A stretch of 64,000 nucleotides of DNA from Eubacterium sp. (GCA_017445905.1 JAFSRX010000052.1:1-64000), one strand, 5' to 3'; counted from the first letter of the stretch, positions 44,988 to 53,355 are shown. A program made the numbers and translations. Notes: generated from the letters alone by a model not told the origin.

Positions 44988-45065
44988 GATAAATTGCGCT
45001 TAACATGAAAAATTTTTCTATATGTTGAGTTGAATTTGAAAAAATATAAATTTTTTTAAAAAGCC

Positions 45066-45093
45066 TTTACTTTTTGCTAAAAAAACGTATAAT
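45066..45093 (+). promoter_or_regulatory. Promoter of an orphan RNA
   Basis: TTTACT (45066-45071), a 16-nt spacer and TATAAT (45088-45093). No credible coding frame follows before a terminator at 45233-45264. Confidence 0.65.
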
Positions 45094-45099
45094 ATAAGT

Positions 45100-45263
45100 G
45101 TGTGAAGTTTATTTATTCACACTATAAGCACAAATATTGGTTAAGAAATATTTGACGGAGGATGCAAGCGGTTGTGTATGAACCGGTCTTAACTATGTCT
45201 TAAAGGCAAAAAAATACACATTAACCAAAAAGAAAAAGCTTAGCTGAAAGGCTAGGCTTTTTT
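45100..45263 (+). ncRNA. Candidate structured small RNA, family not recognised
   Basis: A transcript of about 160 nt would begin near 45100 and stop at a T-run terminator (45233-45244 pairing with 45251-45262, with one wobble). Visible pairing includes GTGTGAA/TTCACAC near the 5' end, GGTTAA/TTAACC joining about 45139 to 45226, and CGGTT/AACCG around a 7-nt loop (about 45170-45186). The following gene is on the other strand, so it is not a leader. It does not show the conserved motifs of SRP RNA, tmRNA or RNase P RNA. 6S RNA is a possible identity I could not confirm. Confidence 0.5.
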
Positions 45264-45270
45264 CTTTTGT

Positions 45271-45738
45271 TTAAAACCATTCCCATATAACTTTTTTTGC
45301 GTCTAAAGTGATATTGAACATATCATATTTTTTGTATTTTCTGGCTTTTCCTTTGGCGTTATGATAACTCACGCTCAGTTCGATTTTAAATTCAGAATAT
45401 GTTGATGAGCATTCAATGAAGGTTGCTTTTGTAGCGGAGTTCACTGCATATAAAAAATCTTCTCTGTTAAGGCTAAGACCTTTAAATTTTCCGCGATTAT
45501 TAATGCAGGTTAAAAGGCTGAAATAATTAAAGGGCTCTTCAGCCATTTCAACTATCATATTGCATTTTTTGAATTTTTCGTATTGCTTATAAAAATCATC
45601 GGTGTAGTCTTGCGGGAAAATCTCTATATCAAACGAAAATATCATTTTATTGTTTTCGCATTTAACACTTGTTAAGCTTGAATCATGTAAAACGCCATAG
45701 GGGATATTCACAGCCGACATATCAAATTCGCTTATCAT
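45271..45738 (-). CDS. Hypothetical protein, 155 aa
   Basis: No family was recognised. It is soluble, without signal peptide or membrane helix, and alternates beta-like strands with charged residues (MIFSFDIEIFPQDY, FKIELSVSYHNAKGKARKYKKYDMFNITLDAKKVIWEWF). AAGGAGATAAGAT precedes the ATG, so it is likely translated. It lies 43 bp downstream of the D-hydroxyacid dehydrogenase gene on the same strand and may share its transcript. Its stop lies just beyond the orphan RNA terminator. Confidence 0.6.
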   Translation of the reverse strand: MISEFDMSAVNIPYGVLHDSSLTSVKCENNKMIFSFDIEIFPQDYTDDFYKQYEKFKKCNMIVEMAEEPFNYFSLLTCINNRGKFKGLSLNREDFLYAVNSATKATFIECSSTYSEFKIELSVSYHNAKGKARKYKKYDMFNITLDAKKVIWEWF

Positions 45739-45781
45739 ATCTTATCTCCTTTGAAATACTAAGACTTAAACAATAATTGTT

Positions 45782-46717
45782 TTATACAAGATATTTTTTA
45801 TCTATTGTTTCATCAAAAAAGTTAATGATATTTTCTGCTGCAAGGGTGTTCATATCAATGAAATTCTTTTTTGTAAAAGGTGCAGTATGGGGAGTTAAAA
45901 TAATATTTTCAACATTTCTCAGAGGTGAGTTAACGCAGGGCTCATTTTCAAAAACATCAACCGCAGCGCCCTTGATAATTCCGTTTTCAACAGCATTTTT
46001 CAGAGCTAATGTATCAACTATTCCAGCTCTTGCAACGTTTATTAAAACAGCGTTTTTCTTCATTAATGAAAGCGCATTTTCATCAATAAGATTTTTCGTT
46101 TTAATGCTTAGAGGAAGCGCAAGAACAACATAGTCGCTCATTTTGAGAAGTGTTTTAATATCAACAAAATCATAGGGAACGTTCTTCTTATTTTTGCAGT
46201 TATAAATAATCTTCATTCCAAGCGCATCAGCCTTTTTTGCAATGGAGCTTCCGATTTCGCCAAAACCGATTATTCCGATTGTTTTGCCATATGCGCCCTC
46301 GGTCATAATCCTGTTCCACTCGCCCGATTGCATAAATGAATTGAGTCTTTCAATCTCCCTTGAAAAATGCAAAATATATGCAATAACCTGTTCGGATACC
46401 GCCTCGCCAACAGTTCCAACGGTTCTTGTTATAGAAATTCCGAGCTTTTCGCAGGAAGAAGAATCGATATAGTCATACCCAACGCCACGAACGGAAATAA
46501 CTTTGAGTTTTTTGCATTTTTCAAGCAGCTTTGCGCTCATCAGCTCAAATGCATTAATAATCGCATCGGCATCCTTGATTGCTTCAAAATACTCCGCTTC
46601 GCTTTTGAAATTCTTATTGCTTAAATCAACAACCTCAAAGCCGTTATTTTTCAGCAATTCAACAGCCTTGCACCCGTCAAAAACAAAATTCCTTGCAGAA
46701 ATTGCAACCTTCATCAC
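45782..46717 (-). CDS. D-2-hydroxyacid dehydrogenase (SerA-like family)
   Basis: 311 aa. The NAD-binding motif GIIGFGEIGSSIAKKADALGMKI (GxGxxG), INVARAGIVDTLAL with the catalytic Arg, the Glu in AAVDVFENEP and the catalytic His in LTPHTAPFTK are all present. It reduces a 2-keto acid or oxidises a D-2-hydroxyacid; phosphoglycerate, lactate or other substrates cannot be told apart here. No C-terminal ACT domain is present, so it is not the long regulated SerA. Confidence 0.88.
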   Translation of the reverse strand: MMKVAISARNFVFDGCKAVELLKNNGFEVVDLSNKNFKSEAEYFEAIKDADAIINAFELMSAKLLEKCKKLKVISVRGVGYDYIDSSSCEKLGISITRTVGTVGEAVSEQVIAYILHFSREIERLNSFMQSGEWNRIMTEGAYGKTIGIIGFGEIGSSIAKKADALGMKIIYNCKNKKNVPYDFVDIKTLLKMSDYVVLALPLSIKTKNLIDENALSLMKKNAVLINVARAGIVDTLALKNAVENGIIKGAAVDVFENEPCVNSPLRNVENIILTPHTAPFTKKNFIDMNTLAAENIINFFDETIDKKYLV

Positions 46718-46734
46718 ATCACCTCTATTAATGT

Positions 46735-46763
46735 ATTATATCAAATTGAAAATTTATGTTCAA
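46735..46763 (-). promoter_or_regulatory. Promoter of the D-hydroxyacid dehydrogenase gene
   Basis: Minus-strand TTGAAC (46758-46763), a 17-nt spacer and TATAAT (46735-46740). Confidence 0.65.
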
Positions 46764-46820
46764 TATTGTTTTAATGTGATAATTCTCACAGCAAGCGAAA
46801 TTACTTCTCATACAAAGCTA

Positions 46821-46849
46821 TTGAATTACAGCTTGTATTCGAGTATCAT
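46821..46849 (+). promoter_or_regulatory. Promoter of the XRE regulator gene
   Basis: TTGAAT (46821-46826), a 17-nt spacer and TATCAT (46844-46849), only 16 nt before the ATG at 46866. The leader would be very short and lacks a ribosome site, so translation may be nearly leaderless. Confidence 0.5.
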
Positions 46850-46865
46850 AAAATCGGTGATAAAA

Positions 46866-47945
46866 ATGAAGATTTATTTTGGCGAAAACTTAAAACGTTT
46901 ACGAAAAGATAAGGGATTAACTCAAGAAGCGCTTGCATACAGTATAGGGGTTTCGTTCCAAACAATTAGCAAATGGGAGAGGGACGAAACTTATCCCGAT
47001 ATTACAGTGCTTCCTGTAATTGCAGCAATTTTTGAGGTTACAGTTGATAATTTACTTGGTGCAGATAAACCACAAAAGGAGAAAGAAGCCGAAGACTATA
47101 TTGAGTTATACAATAAAATGCACCTGAAAAATGTCTCTGAGGTTTTGAAGGAATACAAAAATGCAATTAAGAGATTCCCCGACGACTATGCAATTCTTGT
47201 TAGGTATATGGAACTTTTGCGTTTGGAAAATTTTCATCAATTATCTGATTATGAATCAATCACACACGAATTAACATCTGCATATTTCAAAATCCAGGGT
47301 CGCTGCAACGATGAATCAATAAGGATTTGGTCAAAAAGAATAATGGTTGAGCATCTTATGTTTCAGTATTGTTGTCTTGGATATGATGAAGAATATCGAA
47401 AGCAAGCAAAACTAATTGTTGATACTCTTCCCTCACTTTCTGATTCAAAAGAAATCGTATCAATTCAAACCTCTGCTTCAGAAGATTGGAATGTTATTCT
47501 TGAAAATACAATTGAGGAGTTGTCCTTCCAGCTTCAAAGGGCAATTATAAGCTATTGCCATTATGATGACAGCTTTTCAAATGAGTATAAGATAAAAACG
47601 ATTGAAAGCATAAACGATATACTTAAACTGATTGATACAAACAACAATATCACAAAAAACAGAATACATATTATATATAACTATGGGCATTTAGGAAGTA
47701 TTTATGCTACAACTAATGATATCGAAAATGCATTGAAAAATCTCCGCCTTGCTGCAGAGCTTGCGAAAGAAACCGACAACAATCCTCAAACCGAAAAAAT
47801 AAAAGTATTTTATGAACAGGAACATCGCTTTCGCAATATGAATATGAAAGAGCGAATGTATGAACTAATGACAAAGCACTATAATTTATCCGAAAAATTT
47901 AAAGCAACGCCTGAATTTCAGGAGATAATCAGCATATTAAAATAA
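46866..47945 (+). CDS. XRE-family transcriptional regulator with TPR-like C-terminus
   Basis: 359 aa from the ATG at 46866; the upstream extension of the frame runs through the dehydrogenase promoter and is rejected. Residues 1-65 are a helix-turn-helix (FGENLKRLRKDKGLTQEALAYSIGVSFQTISKWERDETYPDITVLPVIAAIFEVTVDNLLG). The rest is all-helical with repeat-like segments (NYGHLGSIYATTNDIENALKNLRLAAELAKETDN), as in TPR-bearing regulators. Targets are unknown; it diverges from the dehydrogenase gene. Confidence 0.85.
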   Translation: MKIYFGENLKRLRKDKGLTQEALAYSIGVSFQTISKWERDETYPDITVLPVIAAIFEVTVDNLLGADKPQKEKEAEDYIELYNKMHLKNVSEVLKEYKNAIKRFPDDYAILVRYMELLRLENFHQLSDYESITHELTSAYFKIQGRCNDESIRIWSKRIMVEHLMFQYCCLGYDEEYRKQAKLIVDTLPSLSDSKEIVSIQTSASEDWNVILENTIEELSFQLQRAIISYCHYDDSFSNEYKIKTIESINDILKLIDTNNNITKNRIHIIYNYGHLGSIYATTNDIENALKNLRLAAELAKETDNNPQTEKIKVFYEQEHRFRNMNMKERMYELMTKHYNLSEKFKATPEFQEIISILK

Positions 47946-48000
47946 AACAGGCGAGCTAAAAGCAAGCCGAAGTAAATGCGCAGATTTGATTTCTTAGGGA

Positions 48001-48023
48001 CAACTGGGGACAGTCCCCAGTTG
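48001..48023. repeat. Perfect 11-bp palindrome with GGGGAC core
   Basis: 48001-48011 and 48013-48023 are exact reverse complements around a single A. It lies between the XRE gene and a short ORF that has no clear start, and resembles the palindromes at 32688-32716 and 58796-58866. Confidence 0.7.
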
Positions 48024-48049
48024 ATTCCGATAAAACTGCCGATGTAAGA

Positions 48050-48445
48050 GTGGCACAATATGAAACGAATATATACGGACCAAAGGATAAGGTTGTTACC
48101 CTGCTTTCCTTAGCGTTAAATGTTGATGAATCTGACCTCAAAGTGCCCGATATCCTTCACTATGATATCTTAATACATACCTTGTTCCGACTTGAAGATG
48201 AATTCGGGATTACAATTAATCCGGATTCCGATGATATTTCTTTTAAGTTCGTTGATAACACAATCAATAATCCTCTTTACAACGATTTACAGGAATGGAA
48301 GAAAAAAGCACTTCAACTCAAGAATGGCGATATAACTTTTGATGAGTATATGGAATGGAAGCTCCGCTTCCCGATGTCCGCAGCAGTGGAAACACACGAA
48401 GAACTCAAAAAGCTTCGTGAGAAAAGAAAAACTGAAAAAGAATAA
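48050..48445 (+). CDS. Hypothetical protein, 131 aa, no clear start
   Basis: The frame is open from 47990 and has no ATG; GTG at 48050 is the first usable start, with only TAAGAG before it. It may thus be a 5'-truncated remnant. Residues about 12-75 (VVTLLSLALNVDESDLKVPDILHYDILIHTLFRLEDEFGITINPDSDDISF) recall an acyl-carrier-protein helix pattern, but the phosphopantetheine Ser is absent. Function is unknown. A strong terminator follows 6 bp after the stop. Confidence 0.45.
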   Translation: MAQYETNIYGPKDKVVTLLSLALNVDESDLKVPDILHYDILIHTLFRLEDEFGITINPDSDDISFKFVDNTINNPLYNDLQEWKKKALQLKNGDITFDEYMEWKLRFPMSAAVETHEELKKLREKRKTEKE

Positions 48446-48450
48446 CAAAA

Positions 48451-48500
48451 ATCCCCAATCATCTAACTTTCGTTAAATGATTGGGGATTATCCTTTTTTT
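48451..48500. terminator. Bidirectional terminator between the 131-aa ORF and guaA
   Basis: 48451-48462 pairs perfectly with 48477-48488 (12 bp), followed by TATCCTTTTTTT rightward and flanked by AACAAAAA on the left, which gives TTTTTGTT leftward. It can serve guaA from the right as well. Confidence 0.85.
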
Positions 48501-48583
48501 GAAAAATAGCGTCATTTTAGCGTCACGGAACGAATTATAACCTCACAAACCGCCTGTTTAAGCCATTTTTTAAAATTTGGATA

Positions 48584-50110
48584 TTATTCCCATTCCACGG
48601 TGCCGGGAGGTTTGCTTGTTATGTCATAGACAACCCGGTTAACGCCTTTAACCTCGTTTGTTATGCGGTTTGAAATCTTTGCGAGAATATCATAGGGGAT
48701 TCTTGCCCAGTCGGCAGTCATAAAGTCATCGGTTGTGACAGCTCTGATTGCGATAAGATTTTCATATGTTCTGTGGTCGCCCATAACTCCGACGGTTTTA
48801 ACACCTGTTAAAACGCAGAAGAACTGAGCGAGATTATTCTCATAGCCGCATTTTGCCATTTCATCCCTTAAAACTGCATCCGCTTCCTGAAGGATTTTAA
48901 CCTTTTCTTCGTTGACTTCGCCGATTATACGTACACCGAGACCAGGTCCCGGGAAGGGCTGGCGCCAGACAAGCTCTTTAGGTATTCCGAGCCTTTCGCC
49001 AACACGTCTTACCTCGTCTTTGAATAAATCGGCAAGAGGCTCGATTATTCCGAGAAACTGAACATCCTCGGGAGTTTTAACTCTATTGTGATGGGTTTTT
49101 ATAACATCCGCATCGCCCTTGCCCGATTCAATGCAGTCGGGATAGATTGTTCCCTGCGCGAAATAGCCTTTGTCGCTCTGATTTCTGATTTCGTTCCAGA
49201 AAACATTGAAAAACTCTTCGCCGATTATTTTTCTTTTCTGTTCAGGCTCGGTTACGCCTCTGAGCTTTTGCATAAAATGCTCTTTGCAGTTAACACGAAC
49301 AAAATTCATATCGAAAAGACTTGTAAATGTTTTTTCAACAAAGTCGCCCTCGTCTTTTCTCATAAGTCCCTGGTCAACAAAAACGCAGGTGAGCTGTTTT
49401 CCGACTGCTCGGGAAAGCAAGCCCGCTGCAACAGATGAGTCAACTCCGCCCGAAAGACCAAGAATAACATTTTTATCGCCGATTTCTTCCCTGAGTTTTG
49501 CAACGGTATCTTCAATGAAGCTATCCATAACCCATTCGCCCTTGCAGCTGCAGACTTCATAAAGGAAGTTATAAAGAAGCTGGCTTCCGTATTCGCTGTG
49601 GGTTACCTCGGGGTGAAACTGAACAGCATAGATATTTTTATCTGTATTCTGCATTGCTGCGCAGGGGCAATCATCGGTTGTTGCAACAACTTCATATCCT
49701 TCGGGTGCCTTTGAAATATAATCCGTATGGCTCATCCAGACAATTGATTTTTCGGGAATATTTCTAAAAAGTGGGGATTCCTTTGCACTCAACTCAATCT
49801 TTCCGTATTCAGATACGGGAGCTGTTTTAACCTCGCCCCCAGCCATCCATGAAATGAGCTGACAGCCGTAGCATATTCCCAAAATCGGAACGCCGATACC
49901 CAGAATTTCTTTATCATAATGAGGCGAGTTCATATCAAAAACTGAGTTTGGTCCGCCTGTGAAAATTATTCCCTTATACTTTCTTTTTCTGATTTCTTCG
50001 AGGGGCGTTGTATAGGGCAGGATTTCCGCATAAACCCTGTGGTCACGAACACGCCTTGCAATAAGTTGGTTATACTGACCTCCGAAATCAAGAACTAAAA
50101 TCTTTTCCAT
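48584..50110 (-). CDS. guaA: GMP synthase (glutamine-hydrolysing)
   Basis: 508 aa. The glutamine amidotransferase domain (1-195) has GICYGCQLISWMAGG with the nucleophilic Cys and FHPEVTHSEYG with the catalytic His. The ATP-pyrophosphatase domain has ILGLSGGVDSSVAAGLL. The end GVNRVVYDITSKPPGTVEWE is the conserved dimerisation domain terminus. It converts XMP to GMP. It is transcribed alone from a TTGAGA-17-TATAAT promoter. Confidence 0.97.
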   Translation of the reverse strand: MEKILVLDFGGQYNQLIARRVRDHRVYAEILPYTTPLEEIRKRKYKGIIFTGGPNSVFDMNSPHYDKEILGIGVPILGICYGCQLISWMAGGEVKTAPVSEYGKIELSAKESPLFRNIPEKSIVWMSHTDYISKAPEGYEVVATTDDCPCAAMQNTDKNIYAVQFHPEVTHSEYGSQLLYNFLYEVCSCKGEWVMDSFIEDTVAKLREEIGDKNVILGLSGGVDSSVAAGLLSRAVGKQLTCVFVDQGLMRKDEGDFVEKTFTSLFDMNFVRVNCKEHFMQKLRGVTEPEQKRKIIGEEFFNVFWNEIRNQSDKGYFAQGTIYPDCIESGKGDADVIKTHHNRVKTPEDVQFLGIIEPLADLFKDEVRRVGERLGIPKELVWRQPFPGPGLGVRIIGEVNEEKVKILQEADAVLRDEMAKCGYENNLAQFFCVLTGVKTVGVMGDHRTYENLIAIRAVTTDDFMTADWARIPYDILAKISNRITNEVKGVNRVVYDITSKPPGTVEWE

Positions 50111-50137
50111 AGCATTCTCCTATAAGTTGATATTCCT

Positions 50138-50166
50138 ATTATAGCAGGAGTTTGTTATAATCTCAA
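50138..50166 (-). promoter_or_regulatory. Promoter of guaA
   Basis: Minus-strand TTGAGA (50161-50166), a 17-nt spacer and TATAAT (50138-50143), about 28 nt before the ATG. Confidence 0.7.
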
Positions 50167-50184
50167 TCAAAATTTATTTTGATT

Positions 50185-50285
50185 ATATCGCATTTTGCAA
50201 AGCAAAATATATCGCATTAAACCAAGTTTAAAATATCGCACCGAAGGTATATCGCAAGAGCCACGGAAAAAATTCCGTGGCTCTT
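50185..50285. repeat. Array of hairpins separated by ATATCGC heptamers
   Basis: ATATCGC occurs exactly at 50185-50191, 50209-50215, 50233-50239 and 50249-50255. Each interval is a hairpin with a 3-nt loop: ATTTTGC/GCAAAAT, TTAAAC/GTTTAA and ACC/GGT. The last heptamer is followed by a 13-bp perfect stem (50256-50268 with 50273-50285). Stem sequences differ while heptamers are identical. The final stem may terminate the BspA operon, though no T-run follows on the minus strand. Confidence 0.8.
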
Positions 50286-50292
50286 ATAATAA

Positions 50293-53200
50293 TTACTTCT
50301 TAGTTGTAACAGTTTTTGTAGCACTCCAAGCTGAATAATACTTTGTTCCCGAAACAGTTTTATATGTTCTGATTCTTACATAGTATTTTTTCTTTGCCGT
50401 TAATTTCTTAACGGTTGTTTTAACCGTGCTGTTCTTTGAAACGGTTACTGATTTCTTATTCTTTGTGAATTTTGAATCAGTTGCATACTGGATTTCATAA
50501 CCCGTTGTCTGAGTTGCCTGCTTCTTCCAGGTTGCAGTGAAGGATTTGCTTCCTGCTGTTACCTTTGAAAGGGTTGTTGCCTTCGGATTAATCTTAAAGG
50601 TTTTTGAAATTGTGCCTGAGTATGCGTTAATTCCCGTGATAGTAACGGTTGCCTTGCCTACGTTCTTGTTATTTGTGTAGGTTACTTTGTAATCTGTATC
50701 CTTTTTGAGCGTTTTGCTGCCGAGCTTAACTGTTATGCTCTGAGTTAAGGCTTTTCCTGTATATACCTTGTCCTTTATACCAGAAACAGTTGCTTTTGCA
50801 AGGCTTGTTTTCTTAAGCTTTGCGATTGCTTTTGTTTCTCTTGAAAGTTCTTCACCGCAAACTGAGCAATATACAACCTCGTCATATGAGCCTGCTTTGT
50901 CATAGGTTGCAGGAAACTCGTTTTCTTTAATTGCATCTGCAGGAGTGTGGTCGGTTTTTGGAATTGTTTGAGTTTCTCTTGAAAGCTCTTCGCCGCATTC
51001 TGAGCAGTAAACAACCTCGTCATATGAACCTTCATTTTTACAGCTTGCTGCAACTATATTTTCATATGTTAAAGCACTGGGGGTATGCACCTTAGGGTCA
51101 AGGTCTAATGAACGCTGTGTTCTTTCAACCTCTTCTCCGCAAACAGAACAATAAACAACCTCATCATATGTTCCATTTGTTGTGCAGGTTGAAGCAACTT
51201 CGTTTTCTTTAACTGCTGCTGCAGGAGTATGATCTGCAAGAGTTTCAAGTTCAAAGGCTTCATATTCATGAATTATTTCTCCGCATTCCGTGCAGTAATC
51301 AAAAAGTATAGATAAGCCATATTCTTTACAGGTTGGTTCTGTAATTTTCTCACCATACCCAACCAAGTGCTCCACGCCATATTCTTTAAATGTTTCGTCG
51401 CACCACTTACAGGTATATGTTATTTCTCCTGTTCCTCCTTGGCATATTGGTTTGCCGTCTTTAAATATATAATAATGAATATGGTCGCAATGTCGTTTAT
51501 AGCCGCATAAATTGCAGATTTCATATACTTCACTAACTTCACTATCGGATACTTCAACTTCAAAATTATGTTGAGACCCGTTGACACAATGATCTTCATC
51601 AAATTTGAAGTGAATATTTGCGTTTATTAAACATTCATTATACTCATTAATTGTTACCCTTTGTACATCATTACCATCTTTCCAATAGCAACCATTTTCC
51701 CAGCCATTTTCTGATCCGTTATAAAATACATCTGAAATACTATAACAATTTTTAAAAGCACTTTCACAAACTTCAACATAGTTTGGCAGCATAACGTTTT
51801 TTAGTTTTACACAGTTATTAAACGCATTTTCATAAACCCATACTTTTGATGGCGTTTCAGAAATAGACACTGTTTTAAGATTGGTGCAATCATAAAAAGC
51901 ATAACCACCGATATTATAAGAATTAATAGTAACGCTCTCAAGATCAGTGCAGCCTGCGAATGCGCTGTCTGTAATTTTTTCTACCGATAATTCTATTTCT
52001 TTAACAAGCTTGTTGTTTAAATAAAGATGATGTGCTGAAAGGAGAGGGTTTCTCAAATGAGGCGTTTGAAAATTGTCTTGCGAACTATAATATATAGGAA
52101 AATAACACTTGCACCATTGCTCTAAATCCTTAATATATATTCCGTTAAGAGCTGAACAATTAACAAATTCATCCCAAATTTCCTTCATGCTTTTTGGAAT
52201 GTATAATTTTTGTAGATTTGTGCAATTTTTAAAAGCCCCGCTATCAATTCTTTCCACGCCCTCATTAAAAGTCACACTTTCAAAATCCGTACAGCCAATA
52301 AACGCACAAGATGAAACAGATTCGCATTCCCCCGGAACAACAAGATCCTTAACAAGTTGATTGTTTATATAAAGATGATGTGCATAAGAAAGAGGGTTGC
52401 TTGAATGAATCGTTTGAAAATTATCTATAGAACTGGTGTATGAAGTGAATTTACAGCTGCACCATTGCTTAATATCATTAATATAAACGCCACTTATGGA
52501 TGAACAGCTTCTAAAATCGCCTGTAATGCTTTCAAGTGTTGCAGGCAAATACAAATTCTCTAAAGAAATGCAGTTATCGATTAAATCACCGTTAAAGCTT
52601 GTTATTCCTTCCGGGATAGCAAGCTCTTTTAAACTTGTGCAGTTTGAAAAAACATATGTCCCAAGCTCGGTTAATTGCTCGGGCATATCAATATTAACTA
52701 AATTTGTACAGCCACTAAAGGCTTCATCACCTATCCTTGTTACATTGTTGCTTAAGGTTATACTCTTAAGACTTTCACAGTTTATAAATGCTCGATAAGG
52801 AATCTCGCTAACTTCATCAGGTATATTAATGCTTGATAAAGCTGAACAGTTGGAAAAAGCCCATCCTCCAATCGTGTTAAGATTATCAGGCAGTTTAACG
52901 TTTGTTAGTCCTGAACAATTTGAAAAAGCACCTTCACAAATTTTTATTAAAGTGCTTGGAATGGTTACGCTCGTTATATTTCTGCAATTAAGAAACGCAG
53001 CTCTTCCAATACTTGTAACGCCTTCATCAATAATAACATTTTTTATACAATCATTGTCTCCCCAACTAAAAGGTGAAGGACGAGTCGCATATAGATATTC
53101 CCCATTATAGTCATTTCCCGTTCCATAGTAGGGCTCTTCAAATGTATAAAGGAAGTCCTCCATATTGCCAACCCCGCGAATATAAAGGGTTTCTGTTGAA

Positions 53201-53343
53201 TAATCCAATTCGTAATAAACATTTCCTCCCGGTGCTCTTATTTCACCATATGTTGAAATATACGCAAAAGCTGTCATTGGCGCTGCACAGAATATTGAGA
53301 GGAGGAGCAAAACGGTTAAAATAATTGATATTACTTTTTTCAT
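50293..53343 (-). CDS. BspA-like leucine-rich repeat surface protein, Cys-repeat and Fn3-like tail
   Basis: 1016 aa, secreted (signal about 1-27, ending MTAFA). Residues about 85-570 are LRR_5/BspA repeats of about 22-23 residues (VTIPSTLIKICEGAFSNCSGL type). Residues about 600-840 carry several CxxC units (CNLCGY, CKWCDETF, CTECGEI and three YCSVCGEE/YCSECGEE repeats), which may bind metal. The last 170 residues hold an Ig/MBG-like segment (KVYTGKALTQSITVKLGSKTL) and an Fn3-like module (GYEIQYATDSKFTK...YYVRIRTYKT). It lacks LPXTG, so attachment must be by other means. Host or glycan binding is inferred from the family. Confidence 0.88.
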   Translation of the reverse strand: MKKVISIILTVLLLLSIFCAAPMTAFAYISTYGEIRAPGGNVYYELDYSTETLYIRGVGNMEDFLYTFEEPYYGTGNDYNGEYLYATRPSPFSWGDNDCIKNVIIDEGVTSIGRAAFLNCRNITSVTIPSTLIKICEGAFSNCSGLTNVKLPDNLNTIGGWAFSNCSALSSINIPDEVSEIPYRAFINCESLKSITLSNNVTRIGDEAFSGCTNLVNIDMPEQLTELGTYVFSNCTSLKELAIPEGITSFNGDLIDNCISLENLYLPATLESITGDFRSCSSISGVYINDIKQWCSCKFTSYTSSIDNFQTIHSSNPLSYAHHLYINNQLVKDLVVPGECESVSSCAFIGCTDFESVTFNEGVERIDSGAFKNCTNLQKLYIPKSMKEIWDEFVNCSALNGIYIKDLEQWCKCYFPIYYSSQDNFQTPHLRNPLLSAHHLYLNNKLVKEIELSVEKITDSAFAGCTDLESVTINSYNIGGYAFYDCTNLKTVSISETPSKVWVYENAFNNCVKLKNVMLPNYVEVCESAFKNCYSISDVFYNGSENGWENGCYWKDGNDVQRVTINEYNECLINANIHFKFDEDHCVNGSQHNFEVEVSDSEVSEVYEICNLCGYKRHCDHIHYYIFKDGKPICQGGTGEITYTCKWCDETFKEYGVEHLVGYGEKITEPTCKEYGLSILFDYCTECGEIIHEYEAFELETLADHTPAAAVKENEVASTCTTNGTYDEVVYCSVCGEEVERTQRSLDLDPKVHTPSALTYENIVAASCKNEGSYDEVVYCSECGEELSRETQTIPKTDHTPADAIKENEFPATYDKAGSYDEVVYCSVCGEELSRETKAIAKLKKTSLAKATVSGIKDKVYTGKALTQSITVKLGSKTLKKDTDYKVTYTNNKNVGKATVTITGINAYSGTISKTFKINPKATTLSKVTAGSKSFTATWKKQATQTTGYEIQYATDSKFTKNKKSVTVSKNSTVKTTVKKLTAKKKYYVRIRTYKTVSGTKYYSAWSATKTVTTKK

Positions 53344-53355
53344 AGCTTTTCTCCT

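Noticed and set aside
44988..45270. Riboswitch leader or short peptide gene
   Set aside because: The next gene is on the opposite strand, and the only short frames lack spaced ribosome sites, so an independent RNA is preferred.
46503..46865. N-terminal extension of the XRE regulator to a 480-aa protein
   Set aside because: It would cross the dehydrogenase gene and both promoters; the helix-turn-helix begins properly at the ATG at 46866.
50185..50255. CRISPR-like regularity
   Set aside because: The conserved unit is only 7 nt, the intervals are palindromes of 9-17 nt, and no cas genes are near.
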